Below are positions 27,134 to 36,398 of a stretch of DNA of 64,000 nt, in pieces. The DNA lies in the NCBI GenBank assembly GCA_041441555.1, contig JASDSW010000021.1, positions 1 to 64,000 on the forward strand, in the 5' to 3' direction. The DNA is from Pseudaeromonas sp041441555. GTDB lineage: Bacteria; Pseudomonadota; Gammaproteobacteria; Enterobacterales; Aeromonadaceae. The notes under the pieces are model-generated. The model did no database searches, had not been told where the DNA came from, and saw only the letters and a list, made by a program, of their open reading frames with translations. Made by a program: the position numbers and the translations under genes. The stretch's first letter is position 1. Each line of letters starts with the position of its first letter.

Positions 27134-28348
27134 TTAATGGCTGACCCATTCCACTTTGGAGAGGTCAACACCGTCTTTGAACATGTCCCACAGGGGGGAC
27201 ATCTCGCGCAAACGACCGATCGCATCCTTGATCAGCTGCACGGCATAATCGATCTCTTCGTCAGTGGTGAAGCGACCGATGGAAAAACGAATCGAGCTGT
27301 GGGCCAATTCATCGCTCAGCCCCAGAGCTCGCAGCACATAGGAGGGCTCCAGACTGGCCGAGGTACAGGCCGAGCCGGAGGAGACCGCCAGGTCTTTGAG
27401 CGCCATGATGAGCGACTCCCCTTCCACATAGTTGAAGCTGACGTTTAGATTCCCCGGCACCCGATGCTCCAGGTCGCCGTTGAGGTGCACCTCTTCGATC
27501 TGTTGCAGGCCGTGCCACAGACGATCGCGCATCTCCTGGATACGCGCCCCTTCGGCAGCCATCTCCTGCTTGGCGATGCGGAACGCCTCGCCCATGCCGA
27601 CGATCTGGTGGGTCGGCAGGGTGCCCGAACGCATGCCACGCTCATGGCCGCCGCCGTGCATCTGGGCTTCCAGGCGCACCCGCGGCTTGCGGCGCACATA
27701 CAGGGCACCGATCCCCTTGGGGCCATACACCTTGTGGGCCGACATCGACAGCAGATCGATCTTCATCGCCTCGACATCCACCGGAACCTTGCCCACGCTC
27801 TGGGCGCCATCGACATGGAAGAAGATCTTGCGGGAGCGGCACAGCTCACCGATGGCGGCCACATCCTGGATGACGCCGATCTCGTTGTTGACGTGCATCA
27901 GGCTGACCAGAATGGTGTCCTCACGCAGCGCTGCCCGCAGTTGCTCCAGGCTAACCAGGCCATTGGGTTGCGGATCCAGGTAGGTGACCTCGAAGCCCTC
28001 GCCCTCCAGATGACGGCAAGGATCCAGCACCGCCTTGTGTTCGGTCTTGCAGGTGATGATGTGCTTGCCCTGCTTCTGGTAGAAGTGGGCAATCCCCTTG
28101 ATGGCCAGGTTGTTGGACTCGGTCGCCCCGGAGGTAAAGACAATCTCCCGCGGGTCGGCGCCGATCAGATCGGCGACATGATTGCGCGCCTCATCAACCG
28201 CCTCTTCGGCTTGCCAGCCAAAGCGGTGGGAACGAGAAGCCGGGTTGCCAAAGATGCCATCCAGGGTCAGACATTGCATCATCTTCTCGGCAACACGGGG
28301 ATCCACCGGCGTGGTGGCGGAATAATCCAGATAAATCGGCAGCTTCAT
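27134..28348 (-). CDS. iscS: Cysteine desulfurase IscS
   Basis: A 404-residue pyridoxal-phosphate enzyme that takes sulfur from cysteine for Fe-S clusters and tRNA thiolation. The PLP lysine is in SMSAHKVYGPKG near residue 206 and the persulfide cysteine is in SSGSACTSASLEPS near 328. It is the first enzyme gene after iscR in the operon. Confidence 0.97.
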   Translation of the reverse strand: MKLPIYLDYSATTPVDPRVAEKMMQCLTLDGIFGNPASRSHRFGWQAEEAVDEARNHVADLIGADPREIVFTSGATESNNLAIKGIAHFYQKQGKHIITCKTEHKAVLDPCRHLEGEGFEVTYLDPQPNGLVSLEQLRAALREDTILVSLMHVNNEIGVIQDVAAIGELCRSRKIFFHVDGAQSVGKVPVDVEAMKIDLLSMSAHKVYGPKGIGALYVRRKPRVRLEAQMHGGGHERGMRSGTLPTHQIVGMGEAFRIAKQEMAAEGARIQEMRDRLWHGLQQIEEVHLNGDLEHRVPGNLNVSFNYVEGESLIMALKDLAVSSGSACTSASLEPSYVLRALGLSDELAHSSIRFSIGRFTTDEEIDYAVQLIKDAIGRLREMSPLWDMFKDGVDLSKVEWVSH

Positions 28349-28383
28349 TCTTCAAACACCTCGAGATACGGCAGGAATCACCA

Positions 28384-28890
28384 TCAAACGGCTCGCACGC
28401 TGACCGTCACAGGGTCAACTTCCAGCTTGTGGCCCTGGGGCCCTCCCACCTGCTTTTGCTTGTCTTGTCGTTGCGCAATCTGCTTGATCTCAGCCTGAGT
28501 CACCAGTTCACCCAGTGTGATCTCGTCGAGAAAGGAGCTGATTCGGCCACTCAGATCGCGCCACAGCGAGTGGGTCAGGCAGCGCACGCCCCCCTGGCAC
28601 CCTTCGTCGCCATGGCAACGCGTCGCTTCCACTGACTCATTGACCGCAGAGATGATCTGGCTGATGGAGATCTCATGGGCCTCCCGCCCCAGGCGGTAAC
28701 CACCACCCGGACCGCGCACACTGGCCACCAACCCCTGCTTGCGCAGCTTGGAAAATAGTTGTTCCAGATAGGAAAGGGAGATGCCTTGGCGCTCCGAAAT
28801 ATCGGCCAGCGGTACTGGGCCCAATTCGTTATGTAGCGCCACATCCAGCAGTGCCGTGACGGCATAACGTCCTTTTGAAGTCAGTCTCAT
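28384..28890 (-). CDS. iscR: Fe-S cluster sensing regulator IscR
   Basis: A 168-residue Rrf2-family regulator. It has an N-terminal winged helix-turn-helix and cluster ligands Cys92, Cys98, Cys104 and His107 (CHGDEGCQG..CLTH). With a [2Fe-2S] cluster it represses its own operon. Two abutting IscR-type sites lie 40-90 bases upstream of its start. Confidence 0.97.
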   Translation of the reverse strand: MRLTSKGRYAVTALLDVALHNELGPVPLADISERQGISLSYLEQLFSKLRKQGLVASVRGPGGGYRLGREAHEISISQIISAVNESVEATRCHGDEGCQGGVRCLTHSLWRDLSGRISSFLDEITLGELVTQAEIKQIAQRQDKQKQVGGPQGHKLEVDPVTVSVRAV

Positions 28891-28929
28891 GGCAACACCC
28901 TCTCACATTCAGCATGAGATCATGCTCCC

Positions 28930-28954
28930 ATGCCTGAGTTTTTCAGTCAAGTAT
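28930..28954 (-). promoter_or_regulatory. IscR type 1 binding site, proximal, in the isc promoter
   Basis: Read leftward, this 25-base element starts ATACTTGACTG and ends ACTCAGGCAT. It fits the E. coli type 1 IscR consensus (ATASYYGACTRWWWYAGTCRRSTAT) at 22 of 25 positions. A TTGACT that can act as -35 element (28945-28950) lies inside it. Confidence 0.75.
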
Positions 28955-28979
28955 TTAACCATGCCGAATGGTCAGGTAT
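28955..28979 (-). promoter_or_regulatory. IscR type 1-like site, distal
   Basis: A second 25-base element directly abuts the first. One half (GTCAGGTAT on the plus strand) matches the consensus fully and the other half is degenerate, about 15 of 25 overall. It overlaps the 3' end of trmJ. Confidence 0.55.
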
Positions 28980-29691
28980 TACGCAGATGCTTTTGCACCG
29001 CCGTCAGGATGCCGCGCAGGATATTCAATTCCTGGCTGTCGGGCCGCACCCGGTTAAACAGGCGCCGCAGCTTGCTCATGACATTGCCGGGATGATCGGC
29101 CCGCAAGAAATTGACCTGCAATAGGATCTGTTCGAGATGAACGTAGAAACGATCCAGATCCTGCTGCTGGGGATACGCCTCAGTCGCAATGGCCTGCGGC
29201 TTCTCCGCCAGCGAGTGCATGCGGACCTCATAACAGATGGTCTGCACCGCCATGGCCAGATTCAACGAGCTGTACTCAGGATTGGCGGGGATACAGACGT
29301 GGTAGTGACACTGCTGCAACTCGTCGTTGGTCAGTCCGGTACGCTCGCGGCCAAAGACCAGAGCCACCTTATGCTGGCTCGCCTCGGCGATCGACTTGGC
29401 GCCGGCCTGCCGGGGATCCAGCATCGGCCAGTCCAGGGTCCGACTGCGAGCACTGGAGCCAATCACCAGACCACAATCGGCCACCGCCTCGGCCAAGGTG
29501 CCCACGATGCACAGGTTGGCCAGTACATCGACAGCCCCCGCCGCCATGGCGGTTGCCCGACCGTCGGGCGGTTCAACCGGATCGACCAATACCAAATCAT
29601 GGATGCCCATGGTCTTCATGGCGCGAGCCGCAGAGCCGATATTGCCCGGATGGGAGGTATTGACCAGAACAATGCGAATATTATCTAACAT
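28972..29691 (-). CDS. trmJ: tRNA (cytidine/uridine-2'-O-)-methyltransferase TrmJ
   Basis: A 239-residue SPOUT-fold methyltransferase for position 32 of certain tRNAs. The N-terminal IRIVLVNTSHPGNIGSAARA, the VFGRERTGLTNDEL loop and the knot region IPANPEYSSLNLAMAVQ are characteristic. As in E. coli it precedes iscR. The suhB gene that E. coli carries divergently next to it is absent here. Confidence 0.95.
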   Translation of the reverse strand: MLDNIRIVLVNTSHPGNIGSAARAMKTMGIHDLVLVDPVEPPDGRATAMAAGAVDVLANLCIVGTLAEAVADCGLVIGSSARSRTLDWPMLDPRQAGAKSIAEASQHKVALVFGRERTGLTNDELQQCHYHVCIPANPEYSSLNLAMAVQTICYEVRMHSLAEKPQAIATEAYPQQQDLDRFYVHLEQILLQVNFLRADHPGNVMSKLRRLFNRVRPDSQELNILRGILTAVQKHLRNT

Positions 29692-29810
29692 CGAAGAAAC
29701 AGTCGTGAATCATGCTTGGGAGCTCGATGGTAACACGCCACCACCTGAATTGTCCCTGCAACCACGTGCCGGCGGTCGCCTGATTCCGGCACCCGGTACA
29801 GGCGAGTAGC

Positions 29811-30353
29811 TCAGGCCGCAGAGGCCGGTTGCAGCCCATCCTGTACAAAGGTTGCCAGATCGGCTAACGCCAATTTGACCAATCCCGGCAAGGAGTCCAG
29901 ATCGAGGCCATCCAGCAGATTCTTCAGCTCCAGTCCCAGCTCGGTATCCCCTTCAATGCGCAGGCGACGCTGGAAAAACAGACTATCCGGATCCTCTTTG
30001 CGACCGGCAATCAACACCAGATCGTTGAGTGCGGCGGCAAAAGTCACATCGACCCTTGGTGCTTGCGGCGCGATCTGCAACTGGTGGGCCTGATAGCTGA
30101 TAAACCAAGCCAGACCCAGATCGCGGATCTCGATCTTCAGCCACTTATCCTGCAAAAATTCAAAGTCGCCATCGGCCAGCGCCTCTTTAAACACCCGCTG
30201 CAGCAGGCGCTCCATCACCAGTTGTTGCAGAGCAAACGGCATCAGCCGTGCGGGGATACGGAACAGATCGGGGGCTCGGGCCACCAGGGTACGACGTAGA
30301 CGATTGAACACCAGCAGAGGCTCCTGAAAGATGGTGGCGGCATCTAACCACAT
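29811..30353 (-). CDS. ubiT: O2-independent ubiquinone biosynthesis accessory factor UbiT (SCP2 domain)
   Basis: A 180-residue protein with an SCP2 sterol-carrier-type domain (about residues 35-140; family YhbT). In E. coli it works with UbiU and UbiV to make ubiquinone without oxygen and is thought to bind ubiquinone intermediates. The ATG at 30353 (MWLDAATIFQEP) was chosen because the upstream in-frame stretch covers the shared regulatory region. It is divergent from ubiUV, which supports the assignment. Confidence 0.88.
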   Translation of the reverse strand: MWLDAATIFQEPLLVFNRLRRTLVARAPDLFRIPARLMPFALQQLVMERLLQRVFKEALADGDFEFLQDKWLKIEIRDLGLAWFISYQAHQLQIAPQAPRVDVTFAAALNDLVLIAGRKEDPDSLFFQRRLRIEGDTELGLELKNLLDGLDLDSLPGLVKLALADLATFVQDGLQPASAA

Positions 30354-30369
30354 TTTGACCCGACAATTT

Positions 30370-30383
30370 CTGTTGAAAATCAA
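30370..30383 (+). promoter_or_regulatory. FNR-like site between ubiT and ubiU
   Basis: CTGTTGAAAATCAA fits the FNR consensus TTGATnnnnATCAA at 8 of 10 fixed positions, with one perfect half. It centres about 80 bases before the likely ubiU transcription start set by TACAAT at 30445-30450. A much weaker match (CTGC..TCAA, 30409-30422) is centred near -41. Confidence 0.5.
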
Positions 30384-30481
30384 GTTTATCGGGCTGTGAT
30401 GCAGAAAACTGCCGCAAGTCAAAACGCAACCACAGCCCACTCTCTACAATCGCCAGCAATTAATGACGAGTGGAATACGCC

Positions 30482-31477
30482 ATGGAATTACTCTGCCCGG
30501 CCGGAAACCTGCCGGCCTTGAAAGCCGCCATCGATCAGGGGGCCGATGCCGTCTACATCGGCTTCAAGGACGACACCAACGCCCGCCATTTTGCCGGATT
30601 GAATTTTGATGAGAAGAAGTTGGCCCGCGGGGTCGACTACGTCCACCAGCACGGACGCAAGTTGCACGTCGCCATCAATACCTTCGCCCATCCAGACGCG
30701 CAGTCCCGCTGGCAGCAGGCCGTCGACCGCGCGGTGGCGTTGGGTGCCGACGCGCTGATCATCGCCGATATCGCCGTATTGAACTATTGCCGCCAGAACC
30801 ATCCGCAGATGGAGATCCACCTGTCGGTGCAAGCCTCGGCGACCAACAGCGCCGCCATCCGTTTCTATCAGGAAAACTTCAACGTCAAGCGGGTGGTGCT
30901 GCCTCGAGTCCTTTCCATGCATCAGGTCAAGCAGCTGGCGCAGGAAACCACCGCCGAGTTGGAAGTATTCGCCTTCGGCAGCCTGTGCATCATGGCGGAA
31001 GGGCGCTGTTATCTCTCCTCCTACCTGACCGGTGAGAGTCCCAACACGGTCGGAGCCTGTTCACCCGCCCGTTTTGTGCGTTGGCAAGAGAGTGCCGCCG
31101 GGCTCGAGTGCCGCCTCAACGAGGTGTTGATCGATCGCTATGCCCCCGGGGAGAACGCCGGTTACCCAACGCTGTGCAAGGGGCGCTACCGGGTGGGCGA
31201 ACAGCTATTTCACACCCTCGAAGAGCCGACCAGTCTCAACACCCTCGCCTTGCTTCCTGAGCTTTTTGGCTGTGGCGTGCGCTCGGTGAAAATTGAAGGC
31301 CGTCAGCGCAGCCCCGCCTACGTCGAACAGGTGACCCGGGTCTGGCGCGCGGCCATCGATAGCTATCGGGCCAATCCAGAGGCCTATCGAGTGCAAGCGG
31401 CCTGGGATCAACAACTGGCTGCCGTCTCCGAAGGCAGCCAAACCACCCTGGGCGCCTACCATCGGCAATGGCAGTAA
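30482..31477 (+). CDS. ubiU: O2-independent ubiquinone hydroxylation protein UbiU (U32 family)
   Basis: A 331-residue [4Fe-4S] protein that, together with UbiV, carries out ring hydroxylation in anaerobic ubiquinone synthesis. It begins MELLCPAGNLPALKAAI and has the U32 signature EVFAFGSLCIMAEGRCYLSS, with further cysteines in VGACSPARF and TLCKGRY as expected cluster ligands. The start was set at the conserved MELL, 12 bases inside the longest frame. It is followed by ubiV after 29 bases. Confidence 0.95.
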   Translation: MELLCPAGNLPALKAAIDQGADAVYIGFKDDTNARHFAGLNFDEKKLARGVDYVHQHGRKLHVAINTFAHPDAQSRWQQAVDRAVALGADALIIADIAVLNYCRQNHPQMEIHLSVQASATNSAAIRFYQENFNVKRVVLPRVLSMHQVKQLAQETTAELEVFAFGSLCIMAEGRCYLSSYLTGESPNTVGACSPARFVRWQESAAGLECRLNEVLIDRYAPGENAGYPTLCKGRYRVGEQLFHTLEEPTSLNTLALLPELFGCGVRSVKIEGRQRSPAYVEQVTRVWRAAIDSYRANPEAYRVQAAWDQQLAAVSEGSQTTLGAYHRQWQ

Positions 31478-31506
31478 TCGACATGGCAGAAAAGGAGCCG
31501 CATCTC

Positions 31507-32385
31507 ATGAAAATCTCTCTAGGCCCATTGCTCTATTTCTGGCCGAAAGTCGACACCGAACAGTTTTACCAGCAGGTTGCCGCCAGCGGCGCCGACATCG
31601 TCTATCTGGGGGAAACCGTCTGCAGCAAGCGGCGCGAACTGAAATTGCCGGACTGGCTGCAGCTGGCCGAACCGTTGCGCGCCGCCGGCAAGCAGGTCGT
31701 CCTCTCCACCCTGGCCTTGATCCAATCGCCCTCCGAGCTCACGGAGATGAAACGCTGGGTCGACAACGGCGAGCTGATGATCGAAGCCAACGATTTGGGC
31801 ACGGTGCAATTAGCCTTCGAAGCCGGGCTGCCTTTCGTCTGTGGTCCGGCCATCAACTGCTACAACGCCGATGTGCTTGAGCTGCTGGTGCGCAAGGGGA
31901 TGCAACGCTGGGTGATGCCGGTGGAACTCTCGCGCGACTGGTTACAGCAGGTGCTGGAGGCGTGTGAACAACGCCGGATCCGCGACCAGTTCGAGGTGGA
32001 ATTATTCGCCTACGGCCATCTGCCGCTGGCCTATTCGGCCCGCTGTTTTACCGCACGCGCCGAAAACAAGCCCAAAGACCGCTGCCAACTGGCCTGCTTG
32101 GCGCACCCGCAAGGGCGGATCGCCCAAAGCCAGGAGGGAACCGACGTCTTCGTGCTCAACGGCATCCAGACCCAATCCGGTTACTGCTACAACCTGCTCC
32201 AGGATGTGCCCAGCATGGCCGGGCTGGTCGATGTGATCCGCCTCAGCCCGCAGGATGACACCACGCTGACCTGGCTGGAGCGGTTTTCTGCGGCGCGCCG
32301 TGGTGAGCTCTCACCTGCGCCACTCACCTCCCGTGACTGCAACGGCTACTGGCACCGGATTGCCGGGATGGAACGGCAGGCATAG
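31507..32385 (+). CDS. ubiV: O2-independent ubiquinone hydroxylation protein UbiV (U32 family)
   Basis: A 292-residue partner of UbiU. The family start MKISLGPLLYFWPK, the CSKRRE cysteine near residue 38, YGHLPLAYSARCFTAR and CQLACLAHPQG carry the expected cluster cysteines. The ATG at 31507 follows AGGAG; the upstream in-frame codon was rejected because it overlaps ubiU and is outside the conserved region. Confidence 0.95.
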   Translation: MKISLGPLLYFWPKVDTEQFYQQVAASGADIVYLGETVCSKRRELKLPDWLQLAEPLRAAGKQVVLSTLALIQSPSELTEMKRWVDNGELMIEANDLGTVQLAFEAGLPFVCGPAINCYNADVLELLVRKGMQRWVMPVELSRDWLQQVLEACEQRRIRDQFEVELFAYGHLPLAYSARCFTARAENKPKDRCQLACLAHPQGRIAQSQEGTDVFVLNGIQTQSGYCYNLLQDVPSMAGLVDVIRLSPQDDTTLTWLERFSAARRGELSPAPLTSRDCNGYWHRIAGMERQA

Positions 32386-32409
32386 CCCTATACCTCCCCC
32401 TCAAACGCC

Positions 32410-32436
32410 AAGAGGCTCCCATGGGAGCCTCTTGTT
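32410..32436. terminator. Terminator between ubiV and nlpI
   Basis: A perfect 24-base palindrome (AAGAGGCTCC-CATG-GGAGCCTCTT) sits between the convergent genes. The T-tract is weak on both strands. Confidence 0.65.
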
Positions 32437-32460
32437 ATCTCGGTAACGCGTAAGTTCAAC

Positions 32461-33366
32461 CTACTCTTCGAGCAGCGCCGGCTTGAGTTGAGTCAACTCC
32501 AACATGGCATAGCGATGTTCGATGAAGTCGTAGACGTTGTTGGCCATCGATAATTTGAAATAGCTCTCCGCCAGCGCCTTCTTCCCCTGAGCCAGATGCC
32601 ACTTGCCCAGATAGAAATAGGCTTCACACAGCCGCTCAGCCAGTTCGCGGTTGTTTTTGGCGCTCGCGCTCAGCTGGCGCATGAATTCGGCCTCGGACTG
32701 CTGCCCGGCAAAGACCGAAACGATGGCCCAGCCCCACTCATCCCCGGCATGCTGTTTGTAACGGCGTTGCAACGCCTTGTCGGCCTGCTGAGCATCGACC
32801 TGGTGCTCGGCCATGTACAACCAGAGCACCCGGTAGGGATCTTCCGGCCGCCGACGGTAAAACTCGGACAGATCTTCTACCGCCAGCTTGGGGCGCTGGC
32901 CGTAGTAGAGGGCGATGCCGCGATTGAGGAAGGCATAATCGTAGTCGGGAGCGAGCTCCAAGGCGGAATCGAACGCATCATAGGCATTATCGAAATCTTG
33001 CTGCTGGGTCAGATAGACACCGATGAAGTTGTAGGCTTCGGCAAAATCGGGACGCTCACGCAAGGCCCGATTGAAGTCGATCCGCGCCATGGTGCGCAAC
33101 CCAACCCGGTCAAAGACGACGCCGCGCTCGTAGTAGAGTTCAGCCCGCTGATCCGGATTGAGATCCGACGAGGAGAGCAGCTGACCTATCTTGGCCAACG
33201 CCAGTTCATTCTGGTAACTCACCTGCAGCGGCACCGCCAGGATAGCCTTTGCTTCATCAGGCTCAGAGGAGCGAACAGAGGTACCAGCATCCATACTGCT
33301 ACAACCGTAGAGTGACGAAAACATCATGACGCAGAGCAGCTGCGCAAATCCATTTCTAAGAGACAA
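32461..33366 (-). CDS. nlpI: TPR lipoprotein NlpI
   Basis: A 301-residue outer-membrane lipoprotein that in E. coli is an adaptor for the protease Prc and scaffolds peptidoglycan hydrolases. The lipobox is SLYGC (Cys22), followed by TPR repeats such as AELYYERGVVFDRVGL and AYNFIGVYLTQQQDFDNAYD. The start is assigned to a TTG at 33366 because the next ATG would leave too short a signal peptide; GGAG lies six bases upstream of the TTG. Confidence 0.92.
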   Translation of the reverse strand: MSLRNGFAQLLCVMMFSSLYGCSSMDAGTSVRSSEPDEAKAILAVPLQVSYQNELALAKIGQLLSSSDLNPDQRAELYYERGVVFDRVGLRTMARIDFNRALRERPDFAEAYNFIGVYLTQQQDFDNAYDAFDSALELAPDYDYAFLNRGIALYYGQRPKLAVEDLSEFYRRRPEDPYRVLWLYMAEHQVDAQQADKALQRRYKQHAGDEWGWAIVSVFAGQQSEAEFMRQLSASAKNNRELAERLCEAYFYLGKWHLAQGKKALAESYFKLSMANNVYDFIEHRYAMLELTQLKPALLEE

Positions 33367-33526
33367 GGAGAACTCCGAAACCCGGACAGGTTTGATGCCC
33401 TAATGTTAAGGGGCACGCTGCCGTTTGTCATGCGAAGTTAAGCGGGATTTCACAACTCAGACCATTCTCGACCAAGAAACAGCCGAAGTTGGTGCTGATG
33501 AGCGTTTAACCCCGGCTGCAAATGAC

Positions 33527-33552
33527 AAAAGGCGCCCCGAGGGCGCCTTTTT
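33527..33552. terminator. secF terminator
   Basis: AAAAGGCGCCC pairs with GGGCGCCTTTT, with a 3-base loop and short T-runs. It lies 20 bases after the secF stop, leftward. Confidence 0.8.
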
Positions 33553-33570
33553 ATGCACAGAAACAGCCAC

Positions 33571-34515
33571 TCAGAGTGACTCAATCTGCTCCTTGTCATC
33601 CTTCGGTACTTCCACCGGCAACAGGTGCTCGCGACGGACCTTCAGGTACATGGCCCAGGCACTCGCCACATAGATGGAGGAGTAGGTACCAAAGCCGATG
33701 CCGATCAGCAGGGCGGTGGCAAAACCGTGAATGAGCGGCCCCCCCATGAAGAACAGGGCGACAACGGTGAACAGCGTGGTCCCCGAGGTGATCAGGGTCC
33801 GGCTCAGCGTCTCGGTCATGGAGATATCGATGATCTCCCGCATCTCTCCCTTGCGCAAGCGACGGGCATTTTCCCGCACCCGGTCAAACACCACGATGGT
33901 ATCGTTCAAGGAGTAACCCACCACAGTCAGCACGGCGGCCAACACCGTCAAGTCGAACTCGAACTGGAACCAGGAGAAGATCCCTAGCGTCACCAGCACG
34001 TCGTGCGCCAAGGAGAGAACCGCCCCGGTCGCCATCCGCCACTCGAAGCGAAAGCCGATATAGGCCAGGATACAGAGCAAAGAAGCCACGATCGCCAGGA
34101 AGCCGCTTTGCGCCAGCTCAGCCCCCACCGCAGGACCGACAAACTCCATCCGGGTCATCTTGGCCAACTCGGAGACGCTCTTGCTGGCTGCGGTGATCGC
34201 CACCGCCAATTGCTGCTGGTTCACCGCTTCTTTGGGCGCCATACGGATCAAGACGTCGCGGGTGGAACCAAAGTACTGCACCACGGCGCCATCGATCTTC
34301 TGCGCCACCAGGGCCGAACGCACGGCGTTCAGCTCGGTCTGCTGCTCAAAGTTCAACTCGACGATGGTGCCGCCGGTGAAATCCAGCCCCCAGTTCAGAC
34401 CGCGAGTCGCTAGGCTGAAGATGCAGGCGAGGATGAGGCACACCGACAAAATGGTCGCCGGCATCGCCAATCGCATGAAGGGGATCACGTGGCCCGGTTT
34501 TAAAATTTGGAACAT
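33571..34515 (-). CDS. secF: Protein translocase subunit SecF
   Basis: A 314-residue RND-type membrane protein with six membrane helices and a first periplasmic domain (about residues 40-135). The conserved GLDFTGGTIVEL near residue 38 and the GYSLNDTIVVFDRVREN motif are present. It works with SecD and YajC to use the proton gradient for late steps of protein export. It starts ten bases after secD. Confidence 0.96.
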   Translation of the reverse strand: MFQILKPGHVIPFMRLAMPATILSVCLILACIFSLATRGLNWGLDFTGGTIVELNFEQQTELNAVRSALVAQKIDGAVVQYFGSTRDVLIRMAPKEAVNQQQLAVAITAASKSVSELAKMTRMEFVGPAVGAELAQSGFLAIVASLLCILAYIGFRFEWRMATGAVLSLAHDVLVTLGIFSWFQFEFDLTVLAAVLTVVGYSLNDTIVVFDRVRENARRLRKGEMREIIDISMTETLSRTLITSGTTLFTVVALFFMGGPLIHGFATALLIGIGFGTYSSIYVASAWAMYLKVRREHLLPVEVPKDDKEQIESL

Positions 34516-34525
34516 CGCATCACCC

Positions 34526-36379
34526 TCAAATAGACAGATCGTTCAGACGCTTGCCACCCCACAGCAAGTTCACGACGGCGCGACTTCCTGTGATGGCGGT
34601 AAACATGGAGCTGGCAATACCAATCATCAGCACCAGAGCGAAACCACGCACCGGGCCTGAGCCCACGGAGAAGAGGATCAACGCCGTGATGAAGGTGGTG
34701 ATGTTGGAGTCGGCAATGGTGCCGAACGCACGCTCATAACCGATGCTGATGGCCTGCTGCGGGCTACGTCCCTCGCGGAGCTCTTCGCGGATCCGCTCAT
34801 AGATCAAGACGTTGGCATCCACCGCCATCCCCAGGGTCAGCACGATACCGGCGATCCCCGGCAGCGTCATGGTTGCCCCCGGAATCATCGACATGATGCC
34901 GACCAGCAGCACGATGTTGAAGCAGAGCGCCAGGTTGGCCACCAGACCAAACTTGCGGTAATAGACGGCCATGAAGATCACCAAGACGATCATCCCCAGG
35001 CCCATGGCGCGCAGACCGCTGTCGATGTTCTGCTGACCCATGCTCGGGCCTATGGTGCGCTCTTCCACGATCTGGATCGGCGCAATCAGTGCCCCGGCGC
35101 GCAGCACCAGCGCCAGGTTATGGGCCTCTTGTACGTTGTCGATGCCGGTGATGCGGAAGTTGTTACCCAGGCGCGACTGGATGGTGGCGACGTTGACCAC
35201 CTCCTCGTGCTTACGGAACTTACGCTTGCCATCGGCACCCGGCTCGCCCACCGGCTTGAACTCGATGAAGACGGTGGCCATCGACTTGCCGACGCTGTCC
35301 TTGGTGAAAGTCGACATCTTGTTGCCACCCTGGCTATCCAGGCTGATGCTGACCTGCGGACGGCTGTATTCGTCCATGCCGGACTTGGCATCCACGATGT
35401 GGTTACCCGTCAGGATGACGCGCTTTTGCAGCACAACAGGTCGGCCGTTACGATCGGTATAGAGCTGAGAATTGGCTGGCACCCGCCCAGCGGCGGCACT
35501 GGCCAAGTCGGCAGAATCATCGACCATGCGGAATTCCAGGGTGGCAGTTGCCCCCAGGATCTCCTTGGCGCGGGCAGTATCCTGGATACCTGGCAACTCA
35601 ACCACGATCCGCTCAGCCCCCTGTTGCTGCACCAGAGGCTCGGCCACCCCCAATTCATTGACCCGGTTGCGGATGATGGTGATGTTCTGCTCCAGGGCGT
35701 ACTTCTTGATCTCCTTGAGCTTGGCCTCGCTCATGGTAGCGGTTATCAGGTACTGACCATTTTGCTCGGAGTCCGCCAGTTGCAGATCCTTGTGGCGGTT
35801 GCGCAGTTCGGCCAGACCGGCCTGCTGCTGATCCTGTCCACGGAACACCACCACGACCTCGTTGCCCGCACGACGCACACCGGCGTAACGGATGTTCTGT
35901 TCACGCAGCTCGGCACGGAAGTCCTGAACCAGTTGCTCCTGCGACTTGCTCAGCGCCTCGTCCATGTCCACTTCCATCAGGAAGTGCACGCCGCCGCGCA
36001 AGTCCAGACCCAGTTTCAGCGGGCCAGCCCCGATGGCGGTCAACCAGGCCGGGGTTGCCGGTGCCAGGTTCAACGCCACGATAAACTGTTCACCCAAGGC
36101 CTGGGCGACTAGCTCTTTAGACTTGAGCTGGTCGTCGGTATTGGTGAAGCGAACCAGGATCTGCCCCTTGTCCAACAGCGCTGATTTGAATTTCAGACCA
36201 TTGGTTTCGAGAACCTTCTTGACCTCGTCCAGAGTCGAGGCCTGGACTTCAACACCACGCGCCGCAGAGACCTGCAGTGCTGGATCTTCCCCATACAGAT
36301 TGGGGGCGGAATAGAGAAAACCGACGATGACGACCAGCGCCACCATCAGGTTCTTCCACAACGGAAACCGATTTAACAC
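34526..36379 (-). CDS. secD: Protein translocase subunit SecD
   Basis: A 617-residue partner of SecF with one N-terminal membrane helix, a large periplasmic P1 domain (KLGLDLRGGVHFLMEVD) and five C-terminal helices with VDANVLIYERIREEL. Translation starts at GTG (MLNRFPLWKN by homology). It lies between yajC and secF. Confidence 0.96.
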   Translation of the reverse strand: MLNRFPLWKNLMVALVVIVGFLYSAPNLYGEDPALQVSAARGVEVQASTLDEVKKVLETNGLKFKSALLDKGQILVRFTNTDDQLKSKELVAQALGEQFIVALNLAPATPAWLTAIGAGPLKLGLDLRGGVHFLMEVDMDEALSKSQEQLVQDFRAELREQNIRYAGVRRAGNEVVVVFRGQDQQQAGLAELRNRHKDLQLADSEQNGQYLITATMSEAKLKEIKKYALEQNITIIRNRVNELGVAEPLVQQQGAERIVVELPGIQDTARAKEILGATATLEFRMVDDSADLASAAAGRVPANSQLYTDRNGRPVVLQKRVILTGNHIVDAKSGMDEYSRPQVSISLDSQGGNKMSTFTKDSVGKSMATVFIEFKPVGEPGADGKRKFRKHEEVVNVATIQSRLGNNFRITGIDNVQEAHNLALVLRAGALIAPIQIVEERTIGPSMGQQNIDSGLRAMGLGMIVLVIFMAVYYRKFGLVANLALCFNIVLLVGIMSMIPGATMTLPGIAGIVLTLGMAVDANVLIYERIREELREGRSPQQAISIGYERAFGTIADSNITTFITALILFSVGSGPVRGFALVLMIGIASSMFTAITGSRAVVNLLWGGKRLNDLSI

Positions 36380-36398
36380 GGCTAACTCCTACGCGGGA

